Source: DMER01 sp003451645
GTDB lineage: Bacteria > Pseudomonadota > Alphaproteobacteria > Micropepsales > Micropepsaceae
DNA length: 10,551 bases
Assembly (NCBI GenBank): GCA_031976175.1
Contig: DALYLR010000067.1
Location: 1 to 10,551, forward strand
Direction of reading: 5' to 3'
Within the stretch, counting starts at the first letter, position 1. Each line of letters begins with the position of its first letter. Under the pieces are notes generated by a model. That model searched no databases. It was not told the DNA's origin and worked only from the letters and a program-made list of their open reading frames with translations. This document shows positions 1 through 7,744 of this stretch, piece by piece. The translations under genes and the position numbers were made by a program.

Positions 1-22
1 AGGTTAGCGCAACTTTCCGCTC

Positions 23-1648
23 TCAAATCGAAGTGATTTGATCGCCCGTTGCGCTGAGTGCATGGCGGATCATGCGCGCTGACGCCTCGACCCCATAGAT
101 GGCCGCGAAAGTGCCAAAGCGCGGTCCCTGCGGCTCCCCGAACAGGACCTCATAGATACCCTTGAACCAGTCGCGCAAGGGTTCGAACTGGTGCTTCTTG
201 CCCACCTCGTAGACCAGGTTCTGGATGGCCTCAGGATCATTCTCGCCCGCCAGCGCATCGAAGGAGGCGGCCAATTCCTCAAGTGCGGCGCGTTCCTTGT
301 CCGTCGGTGCACGGAAGGATTTCTTGGGCTTCACGTGATCATGGTAGTAGCGGATGGCATAGGCCACGAGCTTGTCGAGCGCTGGATGATCATCCGGATT
401 GAGCCCTGGCGCATAGGACTTGATAAAGCCCCACAAGATGTCCGGCGTCTCGGCATTGGCGGCGCCAACCAGATTGAGCAACAAGGCGAAGGATAAGGGC
501 CAGGCTTCTTGCGGCGGATTGCCCGCATAGATGTGCCAAACCGGGTTCTCAAGGCGCTCGCCGATGCTTTGCTCGTGATACTTCGCCAGCAGGGAGGCAT
601 AATCATCGACTTCCTTGGCGATGATGTCGAAATAAAGCCGCTTGGCCGTCTTGGGCTTTTGGAACATGAACAGGGACAGGCTCTCCGGGCCCGCATAGGT
701 CAGCCACTGCTCGATCGAAATGCCATTGCCTTTGGACTTTGAAATCTTGGCGCCCTCGGCATCAAGAAAGAGCTCGTAGGACAAGGTCTCGGGCGGCGTG
801 GCGCCGAGGATCCGCGCGATCTTGGTCGAGAGCTCGACCGAGGGGATCAGGTCCTTGCCCGACATTTCATAGTCGATGCCGAGTGCGACCCAGCGCATGG
901 CCCAGTCGACCTTCCATTGCAGCTTGCAACGGCCGCCCGTGACCGGCGTCTCATGCTCACTGCCGTCTTCGTCCCTGTAGACGATGGTGCCGCGCTGGAG
1001 ATCGCGCGACAACACAGGCACTTGCAGCACATGGCGTGTGCGCGGGCAGACCGGCAGAAACGGGCTGTAGGTCTGCCGCCGCTCATCGCCAAGGGTCGGC
1101 AGCATGACCTCCTGGATTGCATCGTAATGGGCAAGCACCAGCAGCAAAGTCTGGTCGAACAGACCGGCCTTATAACAGGCGGTAGAACTCATAAACTCAT
1201 AGTCAAAGCCAAAGGAATCCAAGAACGAGCGCAGCCGGGCATTGTTGTGGTCGCCAAAGGAGGGGTGGGTCCCAAAGGGATCGACAACCTCCGTCAAGGG
1301 CTTGTGCAGATCGGCCCGTAAACGCTCCTGGTTGGGGACATTGTCCGGCACTTTGCGCAGGCCATCCATGTCGTCCGAAAAGGCGATGAGCCGTGTTTTG
1401 CGGCCCGTGAGTAGTTCAAACGCGCGCCGCACCCAGCTCGTGCGCGCAACCTCTCCAAAGGTGCCGATGTGGGGCAGCCCGGACGGGCCATAGCCCGTTT
1501 CAAAGATCACCGGTCCTTTGGCCTGTCCGCTTTTGGCTTCCTGGGCGTCAATGCGGGCGGCAAGCCGCCTGGCCTCTTCAAAGGGCCAGGCTTTGGCAGT
1601 GCGAGCGGCGGCGGCCAGTTCGGCGGCGTGGGTAGAATTAACGAGCAT
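23..1648 (-). CDS. lysK: Class I lysyl-tRNA synthetase
   Basis: Charges tRNA-Lys with lysine using ATP, in the cytoplasm. The 541-residue protein has the class I catalytic signatures: a HIGH-type motif HIGT at residues 60-63 inside GYGPSGLPHIGT, and a KMSKS-type motif KISKS at 301-305 followed by KGNG. The Rossmann domain covers roughly residues 45-310 and a helical anticodon-binding region the rest. The length fits the class I LysRS family, which is usual in archaea and alphaproteobacteria; most other bacteria use the unrelated class II enzyme. The ATG at 1648 is preceded on the minus strand by AAAAGG nine bases upstream and by a promoter-like sequence, which supports this start. The gene is divergent from the histidine kinase gene. 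No terminator is visible in the 22 bases after the stop. The assignment is firm; only the symbol (lysK rather than lysS) is a naming choice. Confidence 0.97.
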   Translation of the reverse strand: MLVNSTHAAELAAAARTAKAWPFEEARRLAARIDAQEAKSGQAKGPVIFETGYGPSGLPHIGTFGEVARTSWVRRAFELLTGRKTRLIAFSDDMDGLRKVPDNVPNQERLRADLHKPLTEVVDPFGTHPSFGDHNNARLRSFLDSFGFDYEFMSSTACYKAGLFDQTLLLVLAHYDAIQEVMLPTLGDERRQTYSPFLPVCPRTRHVLQVPVLSRDLQRGTIVYRDEDGSEHETPVTGGRCKLQWKVDWAMRWVALGIDYEMSGKDLIPSVELSTKIARILGATPPETLSYELFLDAEGAKISKSKGNGISIEQWLTYAGPESLSLFMFQKPKTAKRLYFDIIAKEVDDYASLLAKYHEQSIGERLENPVWHIYAGNPPQEAWPLSFALLLNLVGAANAETPDILWGFIKSYAPGLNPDDHPALDKLVAYAIRYYHDHVKPKKSFRAPTDKERAALEELAASFDALAGENDPEAIQNLVYEVGKKHQFEPLRDWFKGIYEVLFGEPQGPRFGTFAAIYGVEASARMIRHALSATGDQITSI

Positions 1649-1674
1649 TCATTTAAACCTTTTGCAAGGCCGAC

Positions 1675-1703
1675 ACCGTATTGTTCCGACCATAGCCCGT
1701 CAA
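1675..1703 (-). promoter_or_regulatory. Predicted sigma70-like promoter of lysK
   Basis: On the minus strand a -35 box TTGACG (1698-1703, five of six consensus bases) is followed after exactly 17 bases by TACGGT (1675-1680), a weak -10 box that keeps the first, second and last consensus bases. Transcription would begin near 1668, giving a leader of about 20 bases that carries the AAAAGG ribosome binding site (1658-1663). The position, in the divergent gap just ahead of lysK, supports the call. The -10 box is the weak part. Confidence 0.5.
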
Positions 1704-1753
1704 TTGCCGTGCCGTCAGGACGCATTCAGTCCCATGCTGAGTAGAGCCACACA

Positions 1754-3631
1754 ATGAAGCTCCGCATGCCCCCATTCAGCTGGCGTCCGGCCCAAACGAT
1801 CTCAACCGGCGATGCGCAGATCGCTAACCGCCTGACCGAGTGGGTGATCCAACATGAGCGCGTCAGCAAGCTAGCGCCCGTCGTGGCGATGGGTGTTCTG
1901 AGCATTGTCTTCTATGGCGCTACAGGCTTTTGGGCAACGCTCGCTGTTATAGTGGTTCACTTGGCTGGCATTTTCGCCATGCAGTGGGTTACGACCCAGT
2001 ACAACAGAGCGCCACTTGTGGAACGAGGCCACCCAAAATGGTGGCAATGGCATGCAGCGGCCTGCGGTCTTTTGGGAATTGGCTGGGCATTCGCGGCACT
2101 GATGTGGTTCGACCCGGCGTCACTGGGGGCGCAATATCTGCTGGTCTGCGTTTTGTCGGTGGTGGGCTTGGGGATGGTCTATTTGCGGGCGCCGCTTTTG
2201 ATGTCTTGCGCGGCCTCAGTCGGCCCGCCCATCACTGCAATGCTTACATTGTATTTCAACACAGCTGACACGAGCAACGGCGCCTTGCCGCTCTTGCTTG
2301 CGGTTTATGCTTTGTGGCTGGCCCCTTGTGCCATCTTCCTGCGCAAACACCATTGGGCGGCGGCGAAGCTGCTCGCCGACAATGAAACGCTGATCGGCGC
2401 GCTGAAGGAATCCCGCGACAGGTCGGAGGCCGCCGAACGCGCCAAAGCGCAGTTCTTGGGGATTGTCAGCCATGAATTACGCACACCGCTGAACGGCATT
2501 CTGGGGATGGCGGCGATCCTGGAGGCAGGCGACATCGATGCCAACCAGCGCAAAGCGGTGGGCGCGATCCGTGATGCGGGTGAGGCGCTGACGGTCATCA
2601 TTGACGACTTGATCGATCTGTCGCGGTTGGACGCGGGCAAAGCCGAGATCAATATCCAGACCGTCAGCCTTATGAGGGTCTGTGACAGCAGCTTGCAAAT
2701 GCTGCGGGTCAAGGCCTGGGAGAAAAAGATTGACCTTACCTTGCACCTGGATCCTTTGCTGCCGCCGTTGATCCGGACGGATGCAGGGCGCCTGCGGCAG
2801 ATCCTGATCAATCTGGTAGGCAATGCCGTCAAGTTCACGGATACGGGCCATGTGACCTTGCGCGCGGAGCCGGTTGCCGGCGATCCGAGCGGCGTGCGCT
2901 TGAGCGTCGAAGACACCGGCATCGGCATCCCGCAAGACGCTTTGGCGGACCTGTTCCAGCCCTTTCATCAAGCACATAAAGGCTTCTCCCGGGCCTATGG
3001 CGGGACAGGTTTGGGCCTGTCCATCGTCAAGCGGCTCGCGGCATTGCTGGGCGGGCAGGTGGGGGTCGTGAGCACGCTTGGGCGCGGCTCGACATTCTGG
3101 ATCGAATTGCCGGGCGCAGTGCCCGTGCAAAAAGCTACCGCTGCGCCTGAGGAGCAACCGTCCTTGGTGACGGCCAGGTCAAACCAAGTGGAGGCATCAA
3201 TGCGCCAAGTCCTTGTCATCGACGATTCGATCCATATGCGCCGGATGCTGAAGGCAGTCCTGGCCGCAGGCGGGCATGCGGTGCGGGAAGCCAGTTCCGG
3301 ACTTGAGGGGATTGAACTCCTCGGCACAGTAGCAACGGACGTGATCCTGCTCGATCTCGACATGCCCGACTTGGACGGGGCAGCAACGGCGCGACTGATC
3401 AGGGCCTTGCCTGCGCATCAGGACACGCCAATCATCGCGGTATCCGGCCACGAGCAAGAGCACATTGAATTATCGGGCCTTTCAGAATTGGCGGACGCGG
3501 TCCTCGTCAAGCCCATCGCCGCCGATCGGCTCTTGGCGGAGATCGACCGGGTGTGTGCGCTGCGGCCCGTGCAAAGCCAGATCGCCGCTGTTCGCGAACC
3601 CTCTGGCGCTAAGGCCGCGTCTGCGGGTTAG
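1754..3631 (+). CDS. Hybrid sensor histidine kinase, six-TM sensor, C-terminal receiver
   Basis: Membrane sensor kinase of 625 residues that would autophosphorylate and pass the phosphate to its own receiver. Six hydrophobic segments lie at about 38-56, 58-78, 101-118, 125-145, 148-168 and 177-196. A short coiled linker (about 205-232) leads to the dimerisation domain with the H-box FLGIVSHELRTPLNG, phosphoacceptor His240. The ATPase domain shows an N-box (LINLVGNAVKF, 351-361), G1 (DTGIGIP, 387-393) and G2 (GGTGLGLS, 416-423). The receiver (about 484-605) has the acidic pair Asp490/Asp491, phosphoacceptor Asp534 in LLDLDMP, Ser564 and Lys586, so it should be active. There is no PAS, HAMP or HPt domain. 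No response regulator or HPt gene is adjacent, so it is an orphan; a separate phosphotransferase such as ChpT is a plausible but unproven partner. The ATG at 1754 has only a weak upstream purine stretch (GTAGAG), and I found no convincing promoter for it. The stimulus is unknown. Confidence 0.93.
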   Translation: MKLRMPPFSWRPAQTISTGDAQIANRLTEWVIQHERVSKLAPVVAMGVLSIVFYGATGFWATLAVIVVHLAGIFAMQWVTTQYNRAPLVERGHPKWWQWHAAACGLLGIGWAFAALMWFDPASLGAQYLLVCVLSVVGLGMVYLRAPLLMSCAASVGPPITAMLTLYFNTADTSNGALPLLLAVYALWLAPCAIFLRKHHWAAAKLLADNETLIGALKESRDRSEAAERAKAQFLGIVSHELRTPLNGILGMAAILEAGDIDANQRKAVGAIRDAGEALTVIIDDLIDLSRLDAGKAEINIQTVSLMRVCDSSLQMLRVKAWEKKIDLTLHLDPLLPPLIRTDAGRLRQILINLVGNAVKFTDTGHVTLRAEPVAGDPSGVRLSVEDTGIGIPQDALADLFQPFHQAHKGFSRAYGGTGLGLSIVKRLAALLGGQVGVVSTLGRGSTFWIELPGAVPVQKATAAPEEQPSLVTARSNQVEASMRQVLVIDDSIHMRRMLKAVLAAGGHAVREASSGLEGIELLGTVATDVILLDLDMPDLDGAATARLIRALPAHQDTPIIAVSGHEQEHIELSGLSELADAVLVKPIAADRLLAEIDRVCALRPVQSQIAAVREPSGAKAASAG

Positions 3632-3694
3632 CGCTCGTCCGAGCGGCCGCGATCGCCGATTGCGCTTTGGCGGCGAGTTCGCCAAGAGTGCGGC

Positions 3695-6466
3695 ATGACA
3701 TTGGCCCTCCACACCCTCACTTTGCCTGCAATGGTGGCGGCCCAGCATGGCCGCGCGGCCATCCTGAGCAGCGATGGGAGCCTCGACCTTGTGGCGGCAC
3801 CGGACGCCCTGCGCCTCATGGGGCAGCAACCTGTGGGCCTGGCCCATACGGCCTTCACACTGCGCCGGTTGGGGGCTGGCGAAGGGATGCGCCTGCCTGC
3901 GCCTTACGACGTACTCGAGCTCTTCATGTTCGTGCGCCCGGCGCACAACACGCTGCCCCATGCGCGGGGCCTCGCGCACGCACTAGACCTCGACAGACCA
4001 CAGAGCTTGGAAGACGAGGCGATCGCCTTGCGGGAGGGGGCGCTCAAACTACTCGCGGAGATTTCACGCTGGGAGAAAGCCGACAAACGCCGTATACGGA
4101 CCATCGTGAACGCCATGCAATCAGGCGGCTGGCCTTGGGCGGGCTTGGTTTTGCAGGCGTTGGGCGCACCCTACCCCAATGAAAGACCTGGGCGCTTTCC
4201 TGATTTCGGCGCGGTGCCGGACTGGGAGGATGAACCGTTGCCGGACCCGCCGGGCAGCAATGCCGTTGAACCGGAGCATGTTCGCAACAGGCTGTCCACA
4301 GTCCTGGGGCGGCAGGCCAAAGCGCGCCCGGCGCAAATCAGTTACGCGGAATTGATCGCCGAAGCGTTCCAGCCGCGTGAGGACGCGTCAGGCCCAATTG
4401 CCGTTTTGGCAGAAGCCGGAACGGGAACAGGCAAGACCGCAGGATATCTGTCCGCGGCGCTCAGTTGGGTCGAGCGCAATGGCAGCGGGCTGTGGCTGTC
4501 GACCTATACAAAGGCGTTGCAGACGCAATTGGCCAAGACCTTGGAGCAGATTTATCCGGACCCCGATGTCAAAGACAGCATGGTCACGATCCGCAAGGGC
4601 CGGGAGAACTATCTGTGCATGCTGAATTTTGAGGATGCAATCGGCCGCAGGCGGCTTGGCGGCGGGCCGGATGCGATTGCCTTGGGGCTTGTGGCGCGCT
4701 GGATGGAAGCGACCGCCGATGGGGACATCATGAGCGGCGATTTTCCCTCTTGGGCTTGGCCCGCGCCAGGCTTTCCAGCGCATCTGACCTTGCGGGCGGG
4801 GGAGTGCATTTATTCGGCCTGCCCGCATTACCGGAAATGCTTTGTCGAGAAGTCGATCCGCAAAGCGCGTGCGAGCCCCATCGTGATTGCGAACCACGCA
4901 TTAGTGATGGCCGAAGCGCAACGCGGGCAACGCGGACCCGGCACGCCTGTGCGTTATGTCTTTGACGAAGGCCATCACCTGTTTGACGCCGCTGACGGCG
5001 CCTTTGCCATCCATGTTACAGGGCGGGAAGGCAGCGAACTGCGCCGCTGGATCCGCGGGCCCGAGGGGCGCTCGTCCGGGCGCGGCCGGGGTTTGCGGGA
5101 GCGCGTGGGCGAGTTGCTGCTTCATGAAGCAGAGGCCCCCCAGTGGATCGACAATGCGGATGGCTTTGCCCGCGACCTGCCGGGCGATGGCTGGCATCAG
5201 CGCATCAAGCAAGGCGGCCCTCGAGGCGCCTGGGAACAATTCTTGAGCGCGGCAATAAGCCAGGTGCTGGCGCGCAGCCAGGACGCGCATTCGCCCTATG
5301 GCGCGGAATGCGATGTACGGCCAATGACGCAAGGCCTGGCAGAGGCGGCTGCGCGCCTGCACAGCGTTCTCGGCAAACTTCAGGAGCCTTTGAGCGCGCT
5401 CGCCAAGGCGTTGCGCCAGGCCCTGGAAGATAAGGCCGAGGCCTGGGATCGCAGCGACCGCATGCGTGCCGAGGCCCTGGCACGAGGATTGGAGCGGCGG
5501 GCGACGATGCTGCTGCCCGCATGGCGCAACGCCCTGGCGAGCATGCATCAGGATACGCCGGAGGCCTTTGCGGATTGGCTCGCGATCGAGCGGTCGGAGG
5601 GCAGAGATGTCGATGCCGGTCTGTTCCGTCACTGGATCGATCCGACGGTGCCTCTGGCACATGAGGTCTTCACGCCAGTGCAAGGCGTGGTCGTTACTTC
5701 CGCAACCTTGAACGACAGGCCTGACCATGCGGTGGGGAATGCGCAGCCCGATGTCTGGGCCTATGCGCGCGGTCGCACGGGTGCCCACCACCTCAAAGGG
5801 CCCGTGCATGAGGGCGCCTTTGCCTCGCCCTTTGATTATGCCAAGCAGACCCGGGTGATCGTCGTGAATGACGTGACGCTTGGCGATAGCGGGCAATTGG
5901 CGGGCGCCACGCGTGCGCTGTTCGAAGCGGCGGGGGGCGGTGCCTTGGGCCTGTTCACCTCGATCAAAGCTCTTAAAGCGGTGCACAGCCGGATTGCGGG
6001 TCCTCTCGCGGAAGCGGGTCTGACCCTCTATGCGCAGCATGCCGACGGGCTCGATCCAGGCACTCTGGTGTCGCTGTTCAGAGCCGAGGACGACGCGTGC
6101 TTGCTGGGGACGGATGCATTGCGCGATGGCGTTGATGTCCCTGGCCGGTCATTAAGATTGGTCGTCTTTGATCGCGTGCCATGGCCCAGGCCCGATATCT
6201 TGCACAAAGCGCGCCGGGCGCGCTTTGGCCGTGGCTATGATGACGCGCTCGTGCGCGGGCGGATCGCGCAGGCCTTTGGCCGCCTGATACGTCGCGAAAG
6301 CGACCACGGGGTTTTTGTCATCTTGGATGCCCGCACACCGTCGCGCTTGCTCACCGGATTACCATCGCAAACGCCAGTGCACAGGACGGGCCTGCAGGAC
6401 GCCATCGGTATCGTGCGTCAGTTTCTCAAGCCCGCCGCCCTTGCACTGGCGCCACCCCAGCAATAA
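3695..6466 (+). CDS. dinG: DinG/Rad3-type ATP-dependent DNA helicase (superfamily 2, Fe-S)
   Basis: A 923-residue helicase of the XPD/Rad3/DinG group, expected to unwind DNA 5'-3' and clear D-loops, R-loops or other barriers in repair. The helicase core begins near residue 230. Visible motifs are Walker A EAGTGTGKT (240-248, Lys247), a Walker B variant DEGH (424-427) in place of DEAH, motif III TSAT (668-671), motif V GTDALRDGVDVPG (805-817) and motif VI QAFGRLIRR (859-867). Four cysteines, 308, 371, 376 and 382, lie between Walker A and Walker B, where this group binds a [4Fe-4S] cluster. Residues 1 to about 225 lie outside the helicase core and may be an eroded DnaQ-like domain (see findings). 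The gene starts 63 bp after the kinase; AAGAG six bases before the ATG is a weak ribosome binding site. The family is certain. The symbol dinG is used for the family and does not claim one-to-one orthology with the shorter E. coli protein. Confidence 0.93.
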   Translation: MTLALHTLTLPAMVAAQHGRAAILSSDGSLDLVAAPDALRLMGQQPVGLAHTAFTLRRLGAGEGMRLPAPYDVLELFMFVRPAHNTLPHARGLAHALDLDRPQSLEDEAIALREGALKLLAEISRWEKADKRRIRTIVNAMQSGGWPWAGLVLQALGAPYPNERPGRFPDFGAVPDWEDEPLPDPPGSNAVEPEHVRNRLSTVLGRQAKARPAQISYAELIAEAFQPREDASGPIAVLAEAGTGTGKTAGYLSAALSWVERNGSGLWLSTYTKALQTQLAKTLEQIYPDPDVKDSMVTIRKGRENYLCMLNFEDAIGRRRLGGGPDAIALGLVARWMEATADGDIMSGDFPSWAWPAPGFPAHLTLRAGECIYSACPHYRKCFVEKSIRKARASPIVIANHALVMAEAQRGQRGPGTPVRYVFDEGHHLFDAADGAFAIHVTGREGSELRRWIRGPEGRSSGRGRGLRERVGELLLHEAEAPQWIDNADGFARDLPGDGWHQRIKQGGPRGAWEQFLSAAISQVLARSQDAHSPYGAECDVRPMTQGLAEAAARLHSVLGKLQEPLSALAKALRQALEDKAEAWDRSDRMRAEALARGLERRATMLLPAWRNALASMHQDTPEAFADWLAIERSEGRDVDAGLFRHWIDPTVPLAHEVFTPVQGVVVTSATLNDRPDHAVGNAQPDVWAYARGRTGAHHLKGPVHEGAFASPFDYAKQTRVIVVNDVTLGDSGQLAGATRALFEAAGGGALGLFTSIKALKAVHSRIAGPLAEAGLTLYAQHADGLDPGTLVSLFRAEDDACLLGTDALRDGVDVPGRSLRLVVFDRVPWPRPDILHKARRARFGRGYDDALVRGRIAQAFGRLIRRESDHGVFVILDARTPSRLLTGLPSQTPVHRTGLQDAIGIVRQFLKPAALALAPPQQ

Positions 6467-6514
6467 GTTCACACGAGCTGAATAGACTGACTTCAGACCA
6501 GGAGCCCCTTTGCA

Positions 6515-6928
6515 ATGACTGGCGCCTTAACACCGCAATCTGCGCTGATTTACGTGATGGTCGTGGTGTCGGCGTCGGACGCCCGCATGAGTGACGAAGA
6601 GCTTCACACCATCGGCCATTTCGTCCGCAGCCTGCCGGCCTTTGACGGTTTTGACGAGAAATCCCTGATCCCGGCCGCCCGCGAATGCGCGCTGATCCTG
6701 CAGGAGACCAACGGCCTTGAGCATGTGCTGGCGATGGTAAGCGACGCGCTGCCTGCGCATCTGTACGAGACGGCCTATCTGATTGCATTGGATGTGGCCC
6801 TTGCGGACAGTCCGGTGGTGCCGGAGGAAAGCCGGGTTCTGCAGCGGCTGCGCGCGGCCTTGCACATCGACCCGCTAATCGCGGCGGCCCTGTCCCGTGC
6901 GGCGCGCGCGCGCCACGCGCGGCTCTAG
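6515..6928 (+). CDS. TerB-like (tellurite resistance/DjlA N-terminal fold) protein
   Basis: A small, probably cytoplasmic, all-helical protein of 137 residues with no signal peptide. It resembles the TerB family, whose members bind divalent metal through conserved acidic residues and are linked to tellurite resistance or envelope stress; the role of stand-alone alphaproteobacterial members is poorly known. The characteristic pattern is an alanine/serine-rich helix followed by an acidic turn: SASDARMSDEEL (19-30, Asp22, Glu28, Glu29). A second, weaker copy is ALADSPVVPEES (95-106, Asp98, Glu104, Glu105), giving an internal twofold. AGGAG lies ten bases before the ATG and fixes the start. No terC, terD or other ter genes are present, so actual tellurite resistance should not be assumed. 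The arginine/alanine-rich end (RAARARHARL) is encoded by an almost pure GC alternation. It is probably the first gene of the tight run that follows. Confidence 0.8.
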   Translation: MTGALTPQSALIYVMVVVSASDARMSDEELHTIGHFVRSLPAFDGFDEKSLIPAARECALILQETNGLEHVLAMVSDALPAHLYETAYLIALDVALADSPVVPEESRVLQRLRAALHIDPLIAAALSRAARARHARL

Positions 6929-6937
6929 AGCGCGGCA

Positions 6938-7744
6938 ATGCCTGACGCCAGTTGGATCCTTGCGAATGAAGGGCCGGTGCGGCTGGGCATCTTTTTTGGG
7001 AGCCTGCTTGCGTGGGTTGCGGTTGAGCGCTTTTCGCCGGCAGTGGTACGTGCGCAGCCGCTGCTGCGGCGCTGGACGGCCAATCTGGGTCTCTCGGCCC
7101 TGTCCGCAGTCTTTGTAGGTCTGTTGTTGCGGGGACTGACGGTATTGGCGGCGCTGTGGGCGCAGATGAACGGGGCCGGCCTGTTCAATCTTCTGCAAAT
7201 GCCGGCGTGGGCCGAAGTCATCCTAGCGCTCATCCTCCTGGATTTAGCCATTTACATTCAGCATGTCGCGACGCACCGCGTACCCCTGCTTTGGCGGCTT
7301 CATATGGTCCATCACACAGAGCGGGAATTGGATGTCAGTACCTCGGTACGCTTTCACCCTGCCGAGATCATCGCGAGCCTTTTGTACAAAACCGTGATCA
7401 TTGTGAGCCTCGGCATCGACCCGGTGGTGGTCATCGCCTATGAGGTGATGCTGAATGTCATGGCGGCCTTCAATCATGCGAATGTCGTGCTGCCAGCCTG
7501 GCTGGAGCGGCCCTTGCGCCTGATTGTGGTGACCCCTGCTTTGCACCGCATCCACCACTCCGACAAGCCGCACGAGACAAACTCGAACTTTGGCAACACA
7601 CTGTCGATTTGGGACCGGCTGTTTGGGACGTGGCGCGGCGCGCCCCAAGATGGATTGCGCATCGGTCTTACTCAGTACCAGGATGAACGCCCGAACCAAT
7701 TGTGGTGGTGCGTCAAGGCGCCCTTTGAGCGGACAGCCCCATGA
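6938..7744 (+). CDS. Sterol desaturase / fatty acid hydroxylase superfamily protein
   Basis: An integral membrane di-iron oxygenase of 268 residues that would hydroxylate or desaturate a lipid-like substrate using O2. The histidine clusters that hold the iron pair are complete: HVATH (109-113), HMVHH (122-126) and HRIHH (203-207), with supporting His140 in RFHP and His180 in FNH. Asp102 sits in LLDLAIYIQH, which is typical of the family. Hydrophobic stretches at about 14-30, 48-70, 92-108 and 145-180 fit a polytopic protein with a cytoplasmic metal site. The superfamily covers sterol, carotenoid, sphingolipid and alkylglycerol substrates, and the sequence does not say which is used. The start is nine bases after the terB-like stop and has no good ribosome binding site, so translational coupling is likely. 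The stop codon overlaps the ATG of the next gene (ATGA). Confidence 0.92.
   Translation: MPDASWILANEGPVRLGIFFGSLLAWVAVERFSPAVVRAQPLLRRWTANLGLSALSAVFVGLLLRGLTVLAALWAQMNGAGLFNLLQMPAWAEVILALILLDLAIYIQHVATHRVPLLWRLHMVHHTERELDVSTSVRFHPAEIIASLLYKTVIIVSLGIDPVVVIAYEVMLNVMAAFNHANVVLPAWLERPLRLIVVTPALHRIHHSDKPHETNSNFGNTLSIWDRLFGTWRGAPQDGLRIGLTQYQDERPNQLWWCVKAPFERTAP

Noticed and set aside
1..22. Possible terminator after lysK.
   Set aside because: Only a four-base AGCG/CGCT pairing is visible and no T-run follows within the window.
2305..3157. Long minus-strand open frames (207 and 226 codons) across the kinase domain.
   Set aside because: The plus-strand frame carries all kinase and receiver motifs. 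The antisense translations show no domain, and the frames lack a ribosome binding site.
3590..3599. Perfect palindrome GTTCGCGAAC near the end of the kinase gene, considered as an operator for the helicase.
   Set aside because: It lies in coding sequence about 100 bases upstream, no promoter boxes are seen beside it, and TTCGCGAA-like palindromes are common in GC-rich coding DNA.
3632..3645. Inverted repeat CGCTCG-TC-CGAGCG right after the kinase stop, considered as a terminator.
   Set aside because: The stem is only five to six pairs and no T-run follows. The helicase gene starts 50 bases later on the same strand.
4901..6040. A 379-codon open frame on the minus strand inside the helicase gene.
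   Set aside because: It is fully antisense to a helicase with intact motifs. Its translation is rich in Arg, Gln, His and Ala without any recognisable domain, as expected of an antisense shadow in GC-rich DNA.
6441..6469. TTGCAC, a 17-base spacer and TAAGTT ahead of the terB-like gene, considered as a promoter.
   Set aside because: Each box matches only three of six consensus bases and the -35 lies within the helicase coding end, so the support is too thin.
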